A stretch of DNA of 64,000 nt from the NCBI RefSeq assembly GCF_026341275.1, contig NZ_JAIFZO010000002.1, positions 1,872,361-1,936,360 on the forward strand, written 5' to 3'. A model generated the notes under the pieces. It was not told the origin of the DNA. It saw nothing but the letters and a program-made list of their open reading frames with translations, and made no database searches. Positions 54,617 through 64,000 of the stretch are shown piece by piece. This DNA is from Streptomyces ortus. Its GTDB lineage: Bacteria > Actinomycetota > Actinomycetes > Streptomycetales > Streptomycetaceae. Numbering within the stretch: position 1 is the stretch's first letter; each line of letters starts with the position of its first letter. Made by a program: the position numbers and the translations under genes.

Positions 54617-56350
54617 GTGCTCATAAGACTTCTGCGTACCTATCTCACCCCGTACAAGAAACCCATCGGCCTGCTCGTCCTGCTCCAGTTCCTGCAGACC
54701 TGCGCCACGCTTTTCCTGCCCACCCTGAACGCCGACATCATCGACAACGGTGTCGTGAAGGGCGACACGGGTTACATCCTTTCCTTCGGCGCCCTGATGA
54801 TCGGCATCTCGCTGGCCCAGGTCGTCTGCAACATCGGCGCCGTCTACTACGGCGCCCGTACGGCCTCCGCGGTCGGCCGGGACCTGCGGGCGGCCGTCTT
54901 CGACCGGGTGCAGTCGTTCTCCGCGCGTGAGCTGGGCCATTTCGGGGCGCCCTCCCTGATCACCCGTACGACGAACGACGTCCAGCAGGTGCAGATGCTG
55001 GCCCTGATGACGTTCACGCTGCTGGTGTCGGCGCCGATCATGTGTGTGGGCGGCATCGTGCTGGCGCTCGGCCTGGACGTCCCGCTGTCCGGGGTGCTCC
55101 TCGCCGTCGTGCCGGTGCTCGGCATCTCGGTCAGCCTCATCGTGCGCCGGCTGCGACCGCTGTTCCGCACGATGCAGGTGCGCCTGGACACCGTGAACCG
55201 CGTGCTGCGCGAGCAGATCACCGGCAACCGCGTCATCCGTGCCTTCGTGCGCGACGCGTACGAGGAGGAGCGGTTCCGCAAGGCGAACACCGACCTCACC
55301 GAGGTGTCGCTGGGCACCGGGCGGATGCTGGCGCTGATGTTCCCCATCGTCATGACCGTGGTGAACGTCTCGTCGATCGCGGTGGTGTGGTTCGGCGCCC
55401 ACCGCATCGACAGCGGCGGGATGCAGATCGGCGCGCTGACCGCGTTCCTCGCCTATCTCATGCAGATCGTGATGTCCGTGATGATGGCCACCTTCATGTT
55501 CATGATGGTGCCGCGTGCGGAGGTGTGCGCCGAGCGCATCCAGGAGGTCCTGGAGACCTCCAGCAGTGTGGTCCCGCCGAAGGCTCCGGTCCTTGAGCTG
55601 CGGCGGCACGGTCATCTGGAACTGCGCGGCGCCGGGTTCCGCTACCCGGGCGCCGAGGAGCCGGTCCTGAAGGCCGTCGACCTGGTGGCGCTGCCCGGGG
55701 AGACGACCGCGGTGATCGGTTCGACCGGCAGCGGCAAGTCGACACTCCTCGGGCTCGTCCCCCGGCTGTTCGACGCCACGGACGGACAGGTGCTGGTCGA
55801 CGGCGTCGACGTCCGCACGGTCGGGCCGCGGCTGCTGGCGCGCACGGTGAGCCTCGTACCGCAGAAGCCGTATCTGTTCGCGGGGACGGTGGCGACCAAC
55901 CTGCGGTACGGGAATCCGGACGCCACGGACGAGGAGCTGTGGCACGCGCTGGAGGTGGCGCAGGCCAAGGGGTTCGTGGAAGGGCTTGAGAACGGGCTCG
56001 ACGCCACGATCGCGCAGGGCGGCACGAACGTGTCCGGCGGTCAGCGGCAGCGGCTCGCCATCGCCCGGACCCTCGTACAGCGTCCCGAGATCTATCTCTT
56101 CGACGACTCGTTCTCGGCGCTCGACTACGCGACGGACGCGGCGCTGCGTGCGGCGCTCGCGCGGGAGACCGCCGAGGCGACCGTCGTGATCGTCGCCCAG
56201 CGGGTGTCGACCATCCGCGACGCCGACCGGATCGTGGTCCTCGACGAGGGCCGGGTCGTCGGGACCGGCCGCCACCACGAGCTGATGGCGGACAACGAGA
56301 CCTACCGGGAGATCGTGCTCTCGCAGCTGACGGAAGCGGAGGCAGCCTGA
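54617..56350 (+). CDS. ABC exporter half-transporter A (degenerate ATP site)
   Basis: 577 residues from GTG 54617. There are six TMs in the first 300 residues. The ATPase has GSTGSGKSTLLGLVPRLFDA, signature VSGGQRQRLAIART, Walker B EIYLFDDSFSALD and H-loop-region VVIVAQRVST. The catalytic Glu after Walker B is Asp (FDDS) and the H-loop His is Gln, both marks of the non-hydrolytic site in heterodimeric exporters. It overlaps its partner by one base (TGATG). Substrate unknown; relatives export drugs or lipids. Confidence 0.92.
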   Translation: MLIRLLRTYLTPYKKPIGLLVLLQFLQTCATLFLPTLNADIIDNGVVKGDTGYILSFGALMIGISLAQVVCNIGAVYYGARTASAVGRDLRAAVFDRVQSFSARELGHFGAPSLITRTTNDVQQVQMLALMTFTLLVSAPIMCVGGIVLALGLDVPLSGVLLAVVPVLGISVSLIVRRLRPLFRTMQVRLDTVNRVLREQITGNRVIRAFVRDAYEEERFRKANTDLTEVSLGTGRMLALMFPIVMTVVNVSSIAVVWFGAHRIDSGGMQIGALTAFLAYLMQIVMSVMMATFMFMMVPRAEVCAERIQEVLETSSSVVPPKAPVLELRRHGHLELRGAGFRYPGAEEPVLKAVDLVALPGETTAVIGSTGSGKSTLLGLVPRLFDATDGQVLVDGVDVRTVGPRLLARTVSLVPQKPYLFAGTVATNLRYGNPDATDEELWHALEVAQAKGFVEGLENGLDATIAQGGTNVSGGQRQRLAIARTLVQRPEIYLFDDSFSALDYATDAALRAALARETAEATVVIVAQRVSTIRDADRIVVLDEGRVVGTGRHHELMADNETYREIVLSQLTEAEAA

Positions 56351-58278
56351 TGGCCGGGCCCATGGGGCGCATGCTGGCCGGGTCGGGACCCGACCAGCAC
56401 TCGATGGATTTCAAGGGGTCGGGCAAACGGCTGCTGTCGCAGTTCAAACCGCAGCGCACCACGCTGTACGTGATGCTCACCGCCGTGGTCTGCAGTGTGG
56501 GCCTGTCGGTCCTCGGGCCGAAGATCCTGGGGCGGGCCACCGACCTGGTCTTCGCGGGGGTCGTCGGACGGGAGCTGCCCGCCGGGCAGTCGAAGGCCGA
56601 GGTGCTCGCGGCGATGCGGGAGCGCGGCGACGGCGGGATGGCCGACATGCTCTCGGGCACGGACTTCACCCCGGGCCAGGGCATCGACTTCGAGGCGGTC
56701 GGGGAGGTCCTGGGGATCGCGCTGGTGGCGTTCCTGCTGGCCGGTCTGCTGATGGCGGTCGCGACGCGGCTGGTGAACCGGGCCGTCAACCTGACGATGT
56801 ACAAGATGCGCGAGGACGTGCAGACCAAGCTGTCGCGGCTGCCGCTCTCCTACTTCGACAAGCGTCAGCGCGGTGAGGTGCTCAGCCGCGCCACGAACGA
56901 CATCGACAACATCGGGCAGACCCTTCAGCAGTCGATGGGCCAGCTCGTCAACTCGCTGCTGACCATCGTCGGCGTGCTGATCATGATGTTCTACGTGTCG
57001 TGGCTGCTCGCGCTCGTCGCGCTCGTCACCGTGCCCCTGTCGTTCGTCGTGGCGACCCGGGTGGGCAAGCGGTCGCAGCCGCACTTCGTGCAGCAGTGGC
57101 GCACCACCGGCAAGCTCAACGCGCACATCGAGGAGATGTACACCGGGCACAACCTGGTGAAGGTCTTCGGACGGCAGGACGAGTCGGCGGCGCAGTTCGC
57201 CGAGGAGAACGACAAGCTGTACGAGGCCGGGTTCCGGGCGCAGTTCAACAGCGGGGTCATGCAGCCGCTGATGATGTTCGTGTCGAACCTCAACTACGTG
57301 CTGGTGGCGGTGGTGGGCGGGCTGCGCGTCGCGTCCGGCTCGCTCTCGATCGGTGACGTACAGGCCTTCATCCAGTACTCCCGGCAGTTCTCCATGCCGC
57401 TCACGCAGGTCGCCTCCATGGCGAACCTCGTGCAGTCCGGGGTCGCCTCGGCGGAGCGGATCTTCGAGCTGCTCGACGCCGAGGAGCAGGAGGCCGACCC
57501 GGTGACGGGGGCGCGTCCGAAGGAGCTGCGGGGGCGGGTCGCCCTTGAGGGGGTCTCCTTCCGGTACGACCCGGAGAAGCCGCTCATCGAGGACCTGTCG
57601 CTGTCGGTGGAGCCGGGCCACACGGTCGCGATCGTGGGCCCGACGGGCGCCGGCAAGACGACGCTCGTGAACCTGCTGATGCGCTTCTACGAGACCACCG
57701 GCGGCCGGATCACCCTCGACGGGGTCGACATCGCCACGATGTCCCGCGACGAACTGCGGGCCGGCATCGGCATGGTGCTGCAGGACACCTGGCTGTTCGG
57801 GGGCACGATCGCGGAGAACATCGCGTACGGGGCCTCGTCCGAGGTGACTCGCGGGGAGATCGAGGAGGCGGCTCGGGCGGCCCACGCGGACCGGTTCGTG
57901 CGGACGCTGCCCGACGGGTACGACACCGTCATCGACGACGAGGGGTCCGGGGTGAGCGCGGGTGAGAAGCAGCTCATCACGATCGCCCGGGCGTTCCTGT
58001 CCGATCCGGTGATCCTCGTTCTCGACGAGGCGACGAGTTCCGTGGACACGCGGACCGAGGTGCTCATCCAGAAGGCGATGGCGAAGCTCGCGCACGGTCG
58101 TACGTCGTTCGTCATCGCGCACCGTCTGTCGACGATTCGCGACGCCGACACGATTCTCGTCATGGAGGACGGGGCGATCGTGGAACAGGGCGCGCACGCG
58201 GATCTGCTGGCGGCGGGGGGCGCGTACGCACGCCTGTACAAGGCCCAGTTCGCCCAGGCGGCGGTAGAGGTGGACTGA
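56350..58278 (+). CDS. ABC exporter half-transporter B (canonical ATP site)
   Basis: 642 residues, longer than its partner through an N-terminal extension and an insertion in the first loop (VGRELPAGQSKAEVLAAMRE). Walker A GPTGAGKTTLVNLLMRFYE, signature GVSAGEKQLITIARAFL, Walker B VILVLDEATSSVD and H-loop VIAHRLST are present. The signature SAGEKQ in place of SGGQ and the intact Glu and His complement the defects of half A. Together they make one active and one degenerate site, as in TM287/288-type exporters. Confidence 0.93.
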   Translation: MAGPMGRMLAGSGPDQHSMDFKGSGKRLLSQFKPQRTTLYVMLTAVVCSVGLSVLGPKILGRATDLVFAGVVGRELPAGQSKAEVLAAMRERGDGGMADMLSGTDFTPGQGIDFEAVGEVLGIALVAFLLAGLLMAVATRLVNRAVNLTMYKMREDVQTKLSRLPLSYFDKRQRGEVLSRATNDIDNIGQTLQQSMGQLVNSLLTIVGVLIMMFYVSWLLALVALVTVPLSFVVATRVGKRSQPHFVQQWRTTGKLNAHIEEMYTGHNLVKVFGRQDESAAQFAEENDKLYEAGFRAQFNSGVMQPLMMFVSNLNYVLVAVVGGLRVASGSLSIGDVQAFIQYSRQFSMPLTQVASMANLVQSGVASAERIFELLDAEEQEADPVTGARPKELRGRVALEGVSFRYDPEKPLIEDLSLSVEPGHTVAIVGPTGAGKTTLVNLLMRFYETTGGRITLDGVDIATMSRDELRAGIGMVLQDTWLFGGTIAENIAYGASSEVTRGEIEEAARAAHADRFVRTLPDGYDTVIDDEGSGVSAGEKQLITIARAFLSDPVILVLDEATSSVDTRTEVLIQKAMAKLAHGRTSFVIAHRLSTIRDADTILVMEDGAIVEQGAHADLLAAGGAYARLYKAQFAQAAVEVD

Positions 58279-58320
58279 CCCCTTCCCGTCACGTACGCGG
58301 GGCTCCGCCCCGAACCGTTG

Positions 58321-58365
58321 CGCAGTTCCCCGCGCCCTGGGTACCCAGGGGCGCGGGGAACTGCG
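58321..58365. repeat. REP-like palindrome, likely bidirectional terminator
   Basis: cgcagttccccgcgcc and its inverted copy ggcgcggggaactgcg form a 45-base near-perfect palindrome (one bulged base), with a short central ctgggtacccag. This is the common Streptomyces intergenic repeat. It lies between the convergent ABC and hrdA genes. Confidence 0.75.
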
Positions 58366-58451
58366 CGAGCGCGCAGCGCGACAGGGGGCGAGGGGCGCAG
58401 CCCCGGCACGTGGTCGGGAACGGGAAGGGGCGGCGGGGGCGAGGAGAAGCC

Positions 58452-58628
58452 CTAGGGTCTGTCTGACAATTCCCGTCTGCCGCGCGACGCCATGCACGCA
58501 CTCGCCGCACCGGGCGCAGAGCCGAGTACGTCCAGTACGAGGCTCTACGCCCGGCACACCGAGAGCACGCACCTGACGCCGCGCAGCCGCCCTACGGGCG
58601 ACGACGGGAATTGTCAGACAGACCCTAG
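58452..58628. mobile_element. 177-base palindromic MITE-like element with 26-base perfect terminal inverted repeats
   Basis: The left end 58452-58477 (ctagggtctgtctgacaatt, then cccgtc) and the right end 58603-58628 are exact reverse complements. The interior is also an imperfect palindrome, with arms around cagagcc (58540s) and ggctct (58550s). There is no coding capacity. The outermost CTAG on both sides could be a target duplication. The right end contains the hrdA stop codon (58625-58627). It looks like a non-autonomous transposable element that depends on a transposase elsewhere. Confidence 0.7.
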
Positions 58629-59974
58629 TCCAAGTAGCCCCTCAGCTGGTCCGCGAACGCGTGGTCGCGGAGTTTGTTGAGGGTCTTGGACTCGATCTGG
58701 CGGATCCGCTCGCGGGTGACGCCGAAGATCCGCCCGATCTCCTCCAGCGTTCGGGGACGGCCGTCCGCCAGCCCGTACCGGAGTTGGACGACCTTCCGCT
58801 CACGCTCACCGAGCGTCGAGAGAACCGCCTCCAGATGCTCCCGCAGCAGCAGGAACGCGGCCGACTCCACGGGACTCGTCGCGTCCCCGTCCTCGATGAG
58901 GTCACCGAGGGCGACATCGTCCTCCTCCCCCACCGGCGCGTGGAGGGACACCGGCTCCTGCGCCAGCCGCAGCACCTCGCTGACCCGCTCACTGGACAGG
59001 TCGAGATGCGCGCCGACCTCGTCGGGCGTCGGCTCGTACCCCCGCTCCTGGAGCATCCGCCGCTGAACCCGCACGACCCGGTTGATGAGCTCGACCACGT
59101 GCACGGGGACCCGTATCGTGCGGGCCTGGTCGGCGAGCGCCCGGGACATGGCCTGGCGGATCCACCAGGTCGCGTACGTCGAGAACTTGTATCCGCGGGC
59201 GTAGTCGAACTTCTCGACCGCCCTGATCAGCCCCAGGTTGCCTTCCTGGACCAGGTCGAGCATGGTCAGCCCGCGCCCCACGTACCGCTTGGCGACGGAG
59301 ACGACGAGGCGCAGGTTGGCCTCGATCAGGCGGCGTTTGGCCATCCGGCCCATGACCACCAGTTTGTCGAGGTCCAGGGCGAGTTGACTGTCGAGGTCGG
59401 AGGCCAGCCGGAGTTTCTCCTCGGCGAAGAGGCCCGCTTCGACCCGGCGGGCCAGTTCGACCTCCTCCACCGCCGTGAGCAGCGGTATCCGGCCGATCTC
59501 CCGCAGGTACTGGCGGAACAGGTCGGAGGAGGGCGCGCCGGTGTCCGCACGTCCGCGCGGCGCTTCCACCGGCTCCGGCGTCTCGGCCTCGCTCTCCACC
59601 AGGACGGCGGCGGGCGGCTCCGGCGTACTCTCCGGTTCCGGTGCGCTCTCGGGGTGCCGGGCGGCACGCTTCTGCGGTGGTACGGCCGCGAGGACATCGG
59701 CGTCGGTGTCCTTGTGCGCGGGCGGCGCGGGTGGCGCGGGGGTCGTGCTGTTGCCGGTCAGGGTCTGGGTCTGCACGGGGGCGACCTCCAGGAATGTCGC
59801 TGCTGGGGCGTGCGGCAGCGGTACGTCGGGGATGGGGTCGACGGCCTTGCCGCTGTCCATCCCGAAGTCATTGAGCGGAACCGCGGGGACTTCGGACCCG
59901 TCGCGTTCGGGTCGGCCGCGCTCCGAGGACTCAGGCACCGGAACCCAGTGTGGAGTACGACACATCCTCGCCAC
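58625..59974 (-). CDS. hrdA: HrdA-type principal-like RNA polymerase sigma factor
   Basis: 449 residues. After a Pro/Glu/Thr-rich N-terminal 145 residues, region 1.2 is [20 protein letters not shown]. Region 2 shows [40 protein letters not shown] and [20 protein letters not shown]. Region 3 has [20 protein letters not shown], and region 4.2 is [20 protein letters not shown]. It is a group 2 sigma factor recognising HrdB-like promoters. The place beside dnaG argues for HrdA rather than HrdB. The start could also be the second Met (59965). The stop TAG lies inside a MITE-like end. Confidence 0.9.
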   Translation of the reverse strand: MARMCRTPHWVPVPESSERGRPERDGSEVPAVPLNDFGMDSGKAVDPIPDVPLPHAPAATFLEVAPVQTQTLTGNSTTPAPPAPPAHKDTDADVLAAVPPQKRAARHPESAPEPESTPEPPAAVLVESEAETPEPVEAPRGRADTGAPSSDLFRQYLREIGRIPLLTAVEEVELARRVEAGLFAEEKLRLASDLDSQLALDLDKLVVMGRMAKRRLIEANLRLVVSVAKRYVGRGLTMLDLVQEGNLGLIRAVEKFDYARGYKFSTYATWWIRQAMSRALADQARTIRVPVHVVELINRVVRVQRRMLQERGYEPTPDEVGAHLDLSSERVSEVLRLAQEPVSLHAPVGEEDDVALGDLIEDGDATSPVESAAFLLLREHLEAVLSTLGERERKVVQLRYGLADGRPRTLEEIGRIFGVTRERIRQIESKTLNKLRDHAFADQLRGYLD

Positions 59975-60141
59975 GAGGGGCGTGCGGTGACTTTTTGAGT
60001 CCTGTCCGTGACTGCCTGGTTACCCTCGCGGAAGGTATGTGTGCTTCTGTGCACCCTGATCTGGGACGTTCCCCGAGGTGTCCGGTTCCCGATCCGGTTC
60101 GTGGTCCGGTTTCCGGCCCGGGGCCCGCCGCGTCGGCCCGC

Positions 60142-62061
60142 TCAGAGCGCGGCCGGGCCCTTTTCGCGCAGCGCCTGGTCGTACTGCTGGAGCACCCACA
60201 GCTCGTTCTGCACGGCGGCCAGCTGCACCGGGTCGCCCTGCGCGCTGGCGCGCGCGAGTGCGCCCTGGACGTCGCGGACCCGGCGCTCGACGGCGCGCCT
60301 GCGGACGGTCACCAACTGCTCGCCGGCGTAGGCCTCGTCGACGGTCTTGCGCATGATGGCCTCGACGGCGAGCTCCGTGACCATGGCGCGAACCACGTCG
60401 TCCCGGGCGGCCTCGCGGACCTGCACGAGGTACTCCTGCGGGTCCTGGACGCCGTACTCCGCGCCGCCCGCCTCCATGATCGTCTCGCGGACGGCCGCGT
60501 ACGGCGGGGCGGTGAACTCGTCCACCCCGTACGCGTCGAAGGCCGGGGAGACCAGGTCGGGGCGCTGCAGGGCGAGCTTGAGGAGTTCGCGTTCGGTGGC
60601 GTAGACCGGGTTGCGCAGGGTCAGGGCCGGGCCCGAGGGGGGCCTGGGTCCGCTGTTCTCGTACTGCTGCGGTCCGCGGCCGTTGCCCGTGCCCCCGCTC
60701 GTCGGCGCGGGGCCCTTGCCGCCGCGGTCGCGGGCCCAGCGGGCCATCTGGGCGACCCGCTTGACGACGAACTGGGTGTCGAGGATGCCGAGCATGCCGG
60801 CGAGCTGGACGGCGACCTCGTGCTGGGCGCCGCTGTTCTTGATGCGGGCCACGACGGGCGCGGACTCGTCGAGCGCGGCAGCACGGCCGGCCGGGGTCTC
60901 CAGGTCGTAGCGGGCGATGATCTGGCGCAGCGCGAACTCGAAGAGCGGGGTGCGCGGTTCGACGAGGTCGGCGACGGCCGCGTCACCCTTGGCGAGGCGC
61001 AGGTCGCAGGGGTCCATGCCGTCCGGGGCGATCGCGATGTAGGTCTCGGCGGCGAACTTCTGGTCGTCCTCGAAGGCGCGCAGGGCGGCCTTCTGGCCGG
61101 CCGCGTCCCCGTCGAAGGTGAAGATCACCCGTGCCGAGCCGTTGTCCATCAGGAGCCGGCGCAGGATCTTGATGTGGTCGTTGCCGAAGGCCGTGCCGCA
61201 GGTCGCGATGGCGGTGGTGATGCCGGCCAGGTGGCAGGCCATGACGTCGGTGTAGCCCTCGACGACGACGGCCCGGCTGCTCTTGGCGATGTCCTTCTTG
61301 GCGAGGTCGATGCCGTACAGGACCTGGGACTTGCGGTAGATCGGCGTGTCGGGCGTGTTCAGGTACTTCGGGCCGTTGTCCGATTCGTAGAGCTTGCGGG
61401 CGCCGAAGCCGACGACCTCGCCGCCGATGTCGCGGATCGGCCACATCAGCCGGCCGCGGAAGCGGTCGATGGGGCCGCGGCGGCCCTCCTGGGCGAGACC
61501 GGAGAGCAGCAGTTCCTTGTCGGTGAAGCCCTTGCCGCGCAGGAAGCGGGTGAGGTGGTCCCAGCCCTGGGGGCTGTAGCCGACGCCGAAGTGCGCGGCG
61601 GCCGACTGGTCGAAGCCGCGCTCGGCGAGGAACGTGCGGCCGGTGTCGGCCTCCGGGCTGGTGTCGAGCTGTTCGATGTAGAACTTGGCAGCGGCCTGGT
61701 GGGCCTCGACCAGGCGGATGCGCTCGCCGCGCTGGTGGGAGGGGTTGTACCCGCCCTCTTCGTAACGAAGGGTGATGCCCGCCTGGCCCGCGAGGCGCTC
61801 GACCGCCTCCGAGAAGGTGAGGTGGTCGACCTTCATCACGAAGGTGATGGTGTCGCCGCCCTCCTGGCAGCCGAAGCAGTGGAAGAGCCCCTTGCTCGGG
61901 CTGACCTGGAAGGAGGGCGACTTCTCGTCGTGGAACGGGCACAGTCCCTTGAGGTTTCCGCCGCCCGCGTTGCGCAGTTGGAGGTATTCGGACACCACGG
62001 CGTCGATCGGGACCCCGTCCCGAACCGCCTTCACGTCCTCGTCGTTGATCCTGCCTGCCAC
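60142..62061 (-). CDS. dnaG: DNA primase
   Basis: 639 residues. The zinc-binding domain has Cys41, His44, Cys62 and Cys65 (CPFH, CFGC). The core has RFRGRLMWPIRDIGGEVVGF and KYLNTPDTPIYRKSQVLYGI. The TOPRIM motifs are VVVEGYTDVMACHLAGI and FTFDGDAAGQKAALRAF. The C-terminal helicase-binding part follows a Gly/Pro-rich linker. It makes RNA primers for replication with DnaB. Confidence 0.96.
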   Translation of the reverse strand: MAGRINDEDVKAVRDGVPIDAVVSEYLQLRNAGGGNLKGLCPFHDEKSPSFQVSPSKGLFHCFGCQEGGDTITFVMKVDHLTFSEAVERLAGQAGITLRYEEGGYNPSHQRGERIRLVEAHQAAAKFYIEQLDTSPEADTGRTFLAERGFDQSAAAHFGVGYSPQGWDHLTRFLRGKGFTDKELLLSGLAQEGRRGPIDRFRGRLMWPIRDIGGEVVGFGARKLYESDNGPKYLNTPDTPIYRKSQVLYGIDLAKKDIAKSSRAVVVEGYTDVMACHLAGITTAIATCGTAFGNDHIKILRRLLMDNGSARVIFTFDGDAAGQKAALRAFEDDQKFAAETYIAIAPDGMDPCDLRLAKGDAAVADLVEPRTPLFEFALRQIIARYDLETPAGRAAALDESAPVVARIKNSGAQHEVAVQLAGMLGILDTQFVVKRVAQMARWARDRGGKGPAPTSGGTGNGRGPQQYENSGPRPPSGPALTLRNPVYATERELLKLALQRPDLVSPAFDAYGVDEFTAPPYAAVRETIMEAGGAEYGVQDPQEYLVQVREAARDDVVRAMVTELAVEAIMRKTVDEAYAGEQLVTVRRRAVERRVRDVQGALARASAQGDPVQLAAVQNELWVLQQYDQALREKGPAAL

Positions 62062-62116
62062 GCGCCGAGTCTACGGGGACGGTGTGACAGTGGAGTCCCC
62101 CCGAGTCCCTCGCCGG

Positions 62117-63382
62117 TCACGGGACCAGGCTGTCCAGCGGAACGTGGGGGTCGGCGAGCGCCTCGGAGTCCACCCGGATCCCCGTGCGGATCAGCTGCTG
62201 GATGGGTTCTGTGACGTCCCACACATTGACGTTCATCCCGGCCAGCACGCGCCCCTCCTTCACCCAGAAGGCGATGAACTCGCGCTTGCTCACGTCTCCC
62301 CGGATCACCACCTGGTCGTACGTGCCCGGCGGCGCCCAGCCCGAGTACTCAAGCCCTACGTCGTACTGGTCGGAGAAGAAGTAGGGCACCCTGTCGTACG
62401 TCGTCGTGCGGCCGAGCATCGCCCGGGCCGCCGCCGGGCCGCCGTTCAGCGCGTTCGCCCAGTGCTCGACGCGCAGCCGGGTGCCGAACAGCGGGTGGGG
62501 GAAGGCGGCCACGTCACCGGCCGCGTGGATGTCCGGGTCGGAGGTGCGCAGCTGCTCGTCGACCGCGATGCCGCCGCCGTGCGCCCGGTCGGCCAGCTCC
62601 AGACCCGCCGCCTCGGCGAGGCCGGTGCGCGGGGCCGCGCCGATCGCGGCCAGGACGTCGTGCGCGGGGTGTTCCTCGCCGTCGTCGGTGCGGGCGGCCA
62701 GGACCATGCCGTCGTGGCCGACGATCTCGGTGAGGCGGGCGCCGAAGTGGAAGCGGACGCCGTGCCCGCGGTGCAGTTCGGCGAAGATCTCGCCCAGCTC
62801 GGGGCCGAGCACGCCGTGCAGGGCGGTCTCCTCGGGCTCGACGACGGTGACCTCGGCCCCGTACTCACGGGCCGCCGCGGCGATCTCCAGGCCGATCCAG
62901 CCGGCGCCCGCGATGACCAGGTGGCCGTTGTCGCGGCCGAGGGCGGCCAGGACCTGCCTGAGGCGCTCGGAGTGGGCGAGGCGCCGCAGGTGGTGGACGC
63001 CGACGAGGTCCGTGCCGGGGATGTCGAGACGGCGCGGCTCGGCGCCGGTCACGAGCAGCAGTTTGTCGTAGTGGACGAGCGTGCCGTCGTCGCCGAAGCG
63101 GACGGTCTTCGCGGTCCGGTCGATCGCGTCGACGGTCTGGCCGAGGTGCAGTTCGACGTCGTTCTGCGCGTACCAGGCGGGTTCGTGGACGAAGACGCTG
63201 TCGCGCTCCTCCTTGCCGAGCAGGTATCCCTTGGACAGCGGCGGCCGTTCGTACGGGTGGTCCCGTTCGTCACAGATCAGTATCACCCGGCCGTTGAAGC
63301 CCTCCGCCCGGAGGGTTTCGGCCGCCTTGGCGCCGGCCAGGCCTCCTCCGACGATGACGAATGTCTGATCTGCGTCGACCAC
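62117..63382 (-). CDS. Ferredoxin/rubredoxin reductase-type FAD oxidoreductase
   Basis: 421 residues. FAD site FVIVGGGLAGAKAAETLRAEG (first 20 residues of the Rossmann motif), NAD(P) site HLVIAGAGWIGLEIAAAARE, and the second FAD motif DIHAAGDVAAFPHPLFG are present. RPPLSKGYLLG is a signature of the BphA4/rubredoxin-reductase subgroup. It ends with the C-terminal reductase domain. It passes electrons from NAD(P)H to a ferredoxin or rubredoxin partner, none of which is adjacent. Confidence 0.9.
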   Translation of the reverse strand: MVDADQTFVIVGGGLAGAKAAETLRAEGFNGRVILICDERDHPYERPPLSKGYLLGKEERDSVFVHEPAWYAQNDVELHLGQTVDAIDRTAKTVRFGDDGTLVHYDKLLLVTGAEPRRLDIPGTDLVGVHHLRRLAHSERLRQVLAALGRDNGHLVIAGAGWIGLEIAAAAREYGAEVTVVEPEETALHGVLGPELGEIFAELHRGHGVRFHFGARLTEIVGHDGMVLAARTDDGEEHPAHDVLAAIGAAPRTGLAEAAGLELADRAHGGGIAVDEQLRTSDPDIHAAGDVAAFPHPLFGTRLRVEHWANALNGGPAAARAMLGRTTTYDRVPYFFSDQYDVGLEYSGWAPPGTYDQVVIRGDVSKREFIAFWVKEGRVLAGMNVNVWDVTEPIQQLIRTGIRVDSEALADPHVPLDSLVP

Positions 63383-63497
63383 TTGATGCCTCCTCGTTAC
63401 GGTGTCGCCACCTGCGAGCGTCCCGCACGCAGCGTGATGGGGGAAGAGGGAGCGGCCCCTTCAGGCCACGCAGGGTCACGCACGCCCCCTCCGGTGG

Positions 63498-64000
63498 TCA
63501 CACCTGCACCCTGAGCCTCGCATGCAGCGACCGTGCGGCGGCGTCCGTGAGCGAGGCGATCTGGTCGACGATCACCCGCTTGCGGGCCCGGTCGTCGGAC
63601 GCCTCGTCGAACAGGGCTCGAAACTGCGGGTCGAGGCCTTCCGGCGCCCGCGCGGTGAGCGCCTCGGCCAGCTCGGCGACGACGATGCGCTGGTCGGCGC
63701 GGAGCAGCTCCTGCTCGGCGCGCTGCATCACGTACCGGTCGGCGACGGCCTTGAGGACCGCGCACTCCAGGCGCGCGGCGCGCGGGACGACCAGCTCGGC
63801 GGCGTACCGCGTGAGCCGGCCCGTGCCGTGTCTCGCGCGCGTGGCGCTCTCGGCGGCGAGACAGAACCGGCCGATGAGCTGGCTGGTGGCGTCCTTCAGC
63901 CGGGCCTGGGCGACGGCCGAGCCGTCGTAGCCCTTGGGCCACCACCGCTGGCCGAGGATCCGGTCGAGGGCCTCGGCCAGCTCGGCGGGGTCGGTGTCCG
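63498..64000 (-). CDS. dgt: Deoxyguanosinetriphosphate triphosphohydrolase, C-terminal part
   Basis: The last 167 or so residues are visible; the N-terminus with the HD motif lies beyond the window. The segments [60 protein letters not shown] and the final [20 protein letters not shown] match the C-terminal helices of actinobacterial dNTPases. The enzyme cleaves dGTP to deoxyguanosine and triphosphate. Its place next to dnaG is conserved in Streptomyces. Confidence 0.9.
   Translation of the reverse strand, partial: DTDPAELAEALDRILGQRWWPKGYDGSAVAQARLKDATSQLIGRFCLAAESATRARHGTGRLTRYAAELVVPRAARLECAVLKAVADRYVMQRAEQELLRADQRIVVAELAEALTARAPEGLDPQFRALFDEASDDRARKRVIVDQIASLTDAAARSLHARLRVQV

Overview
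The window is chromosomal Streptomyces DNA. GC content and GC3 are very high, so almost every gene has long shadow frames. Further signs are the HrdA-type sigma factor, an Mbl actin homologue, a TTA (bldA-type) codon, ATGA-coupled operons and leaderless-looking starts. As I recall it, the order malonate operon, mbl, tandem ABC exporter, hrdA, dnaG, dgt matches the SCO2442-SCO2468 part of the S. coelicolor chromosome. No database search was possible, so family names rest on motifs and gene context.

Layout. 0-2.2 kb: the end of an IclR regulator and a PucR regulator coupled to a 50-residue membrane protein. 2.5-15.5 kb: a plus-strand envelope-glycan block with a DUF3068/PorA-like membrane protein, a GT4 glycosyltransferase, three methyltransferases, a 1578-residue AftD-like (DUF3367) membrane arabinofuranosyltransferase with discoidin-like modules, a PapA/condensation-type acyltransferase, an EamA transporter and a Trm112-like protein. 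Many of these genes are coupled by ATGA overlaps. 15.4-18.6 kb: an ATP-grasp ligase, a MerR-PP2C fusion behind a MerR-type promoter, and peptidase E. 18.6-24 kb: a malonate-use module (FadR regulator, MatC transporter, MatB malonyl-CoA synthetase, fused carboxyltransferase) with palindromic operators.

24-32.9 kb is the most unusual part. A decayed subtilase gene lies next to a vWA-MoxR-VMAP type conflict system. Its parts are a Trypco1 protein whose fourth codon is TTA, a trypsin-VMAP protein, a MoxR AAA ATPase, and a roughly 1585-residue SAV_2336-type protein. That last protein joins a vWA-like domain, a pseudokinase, a SARP/BTAD module, a cyclase-like region and a degenerate HAD domain. The trypsin-VMAP gene and the SAV_2336-type gene are each interrupted by one frameshift at a run of C. 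The GAF histidine kinase gene further on shows the same kind of lesion.

33-38 kb: Mbl with a degenerate ATPase site, the histidine kinase, and an oxidoreductase divergent from an XRE/MmyB-type regulator. 38-50.5 kb: a second chaperone operon on the minus strand (dnaK, grpE, cbpA-type dnaJ, cbpM, clpB, trx, UBP zinc finger, CNBD-Trx-flavoprotein, membrane protein), divergent from a PucR regulator. The block ends at an AraC regulator and three tRNA genes. 52.5-64 kb is core-like: a YtxH-like protein, an FGGY kinase, a heterodimeric ABC exporter, a palindromic MITE-like element whose end holds the hrdA stop codon, hrdA, dnaG, a ferredoxin-reductase-type flavoprotein and the end of dgt.
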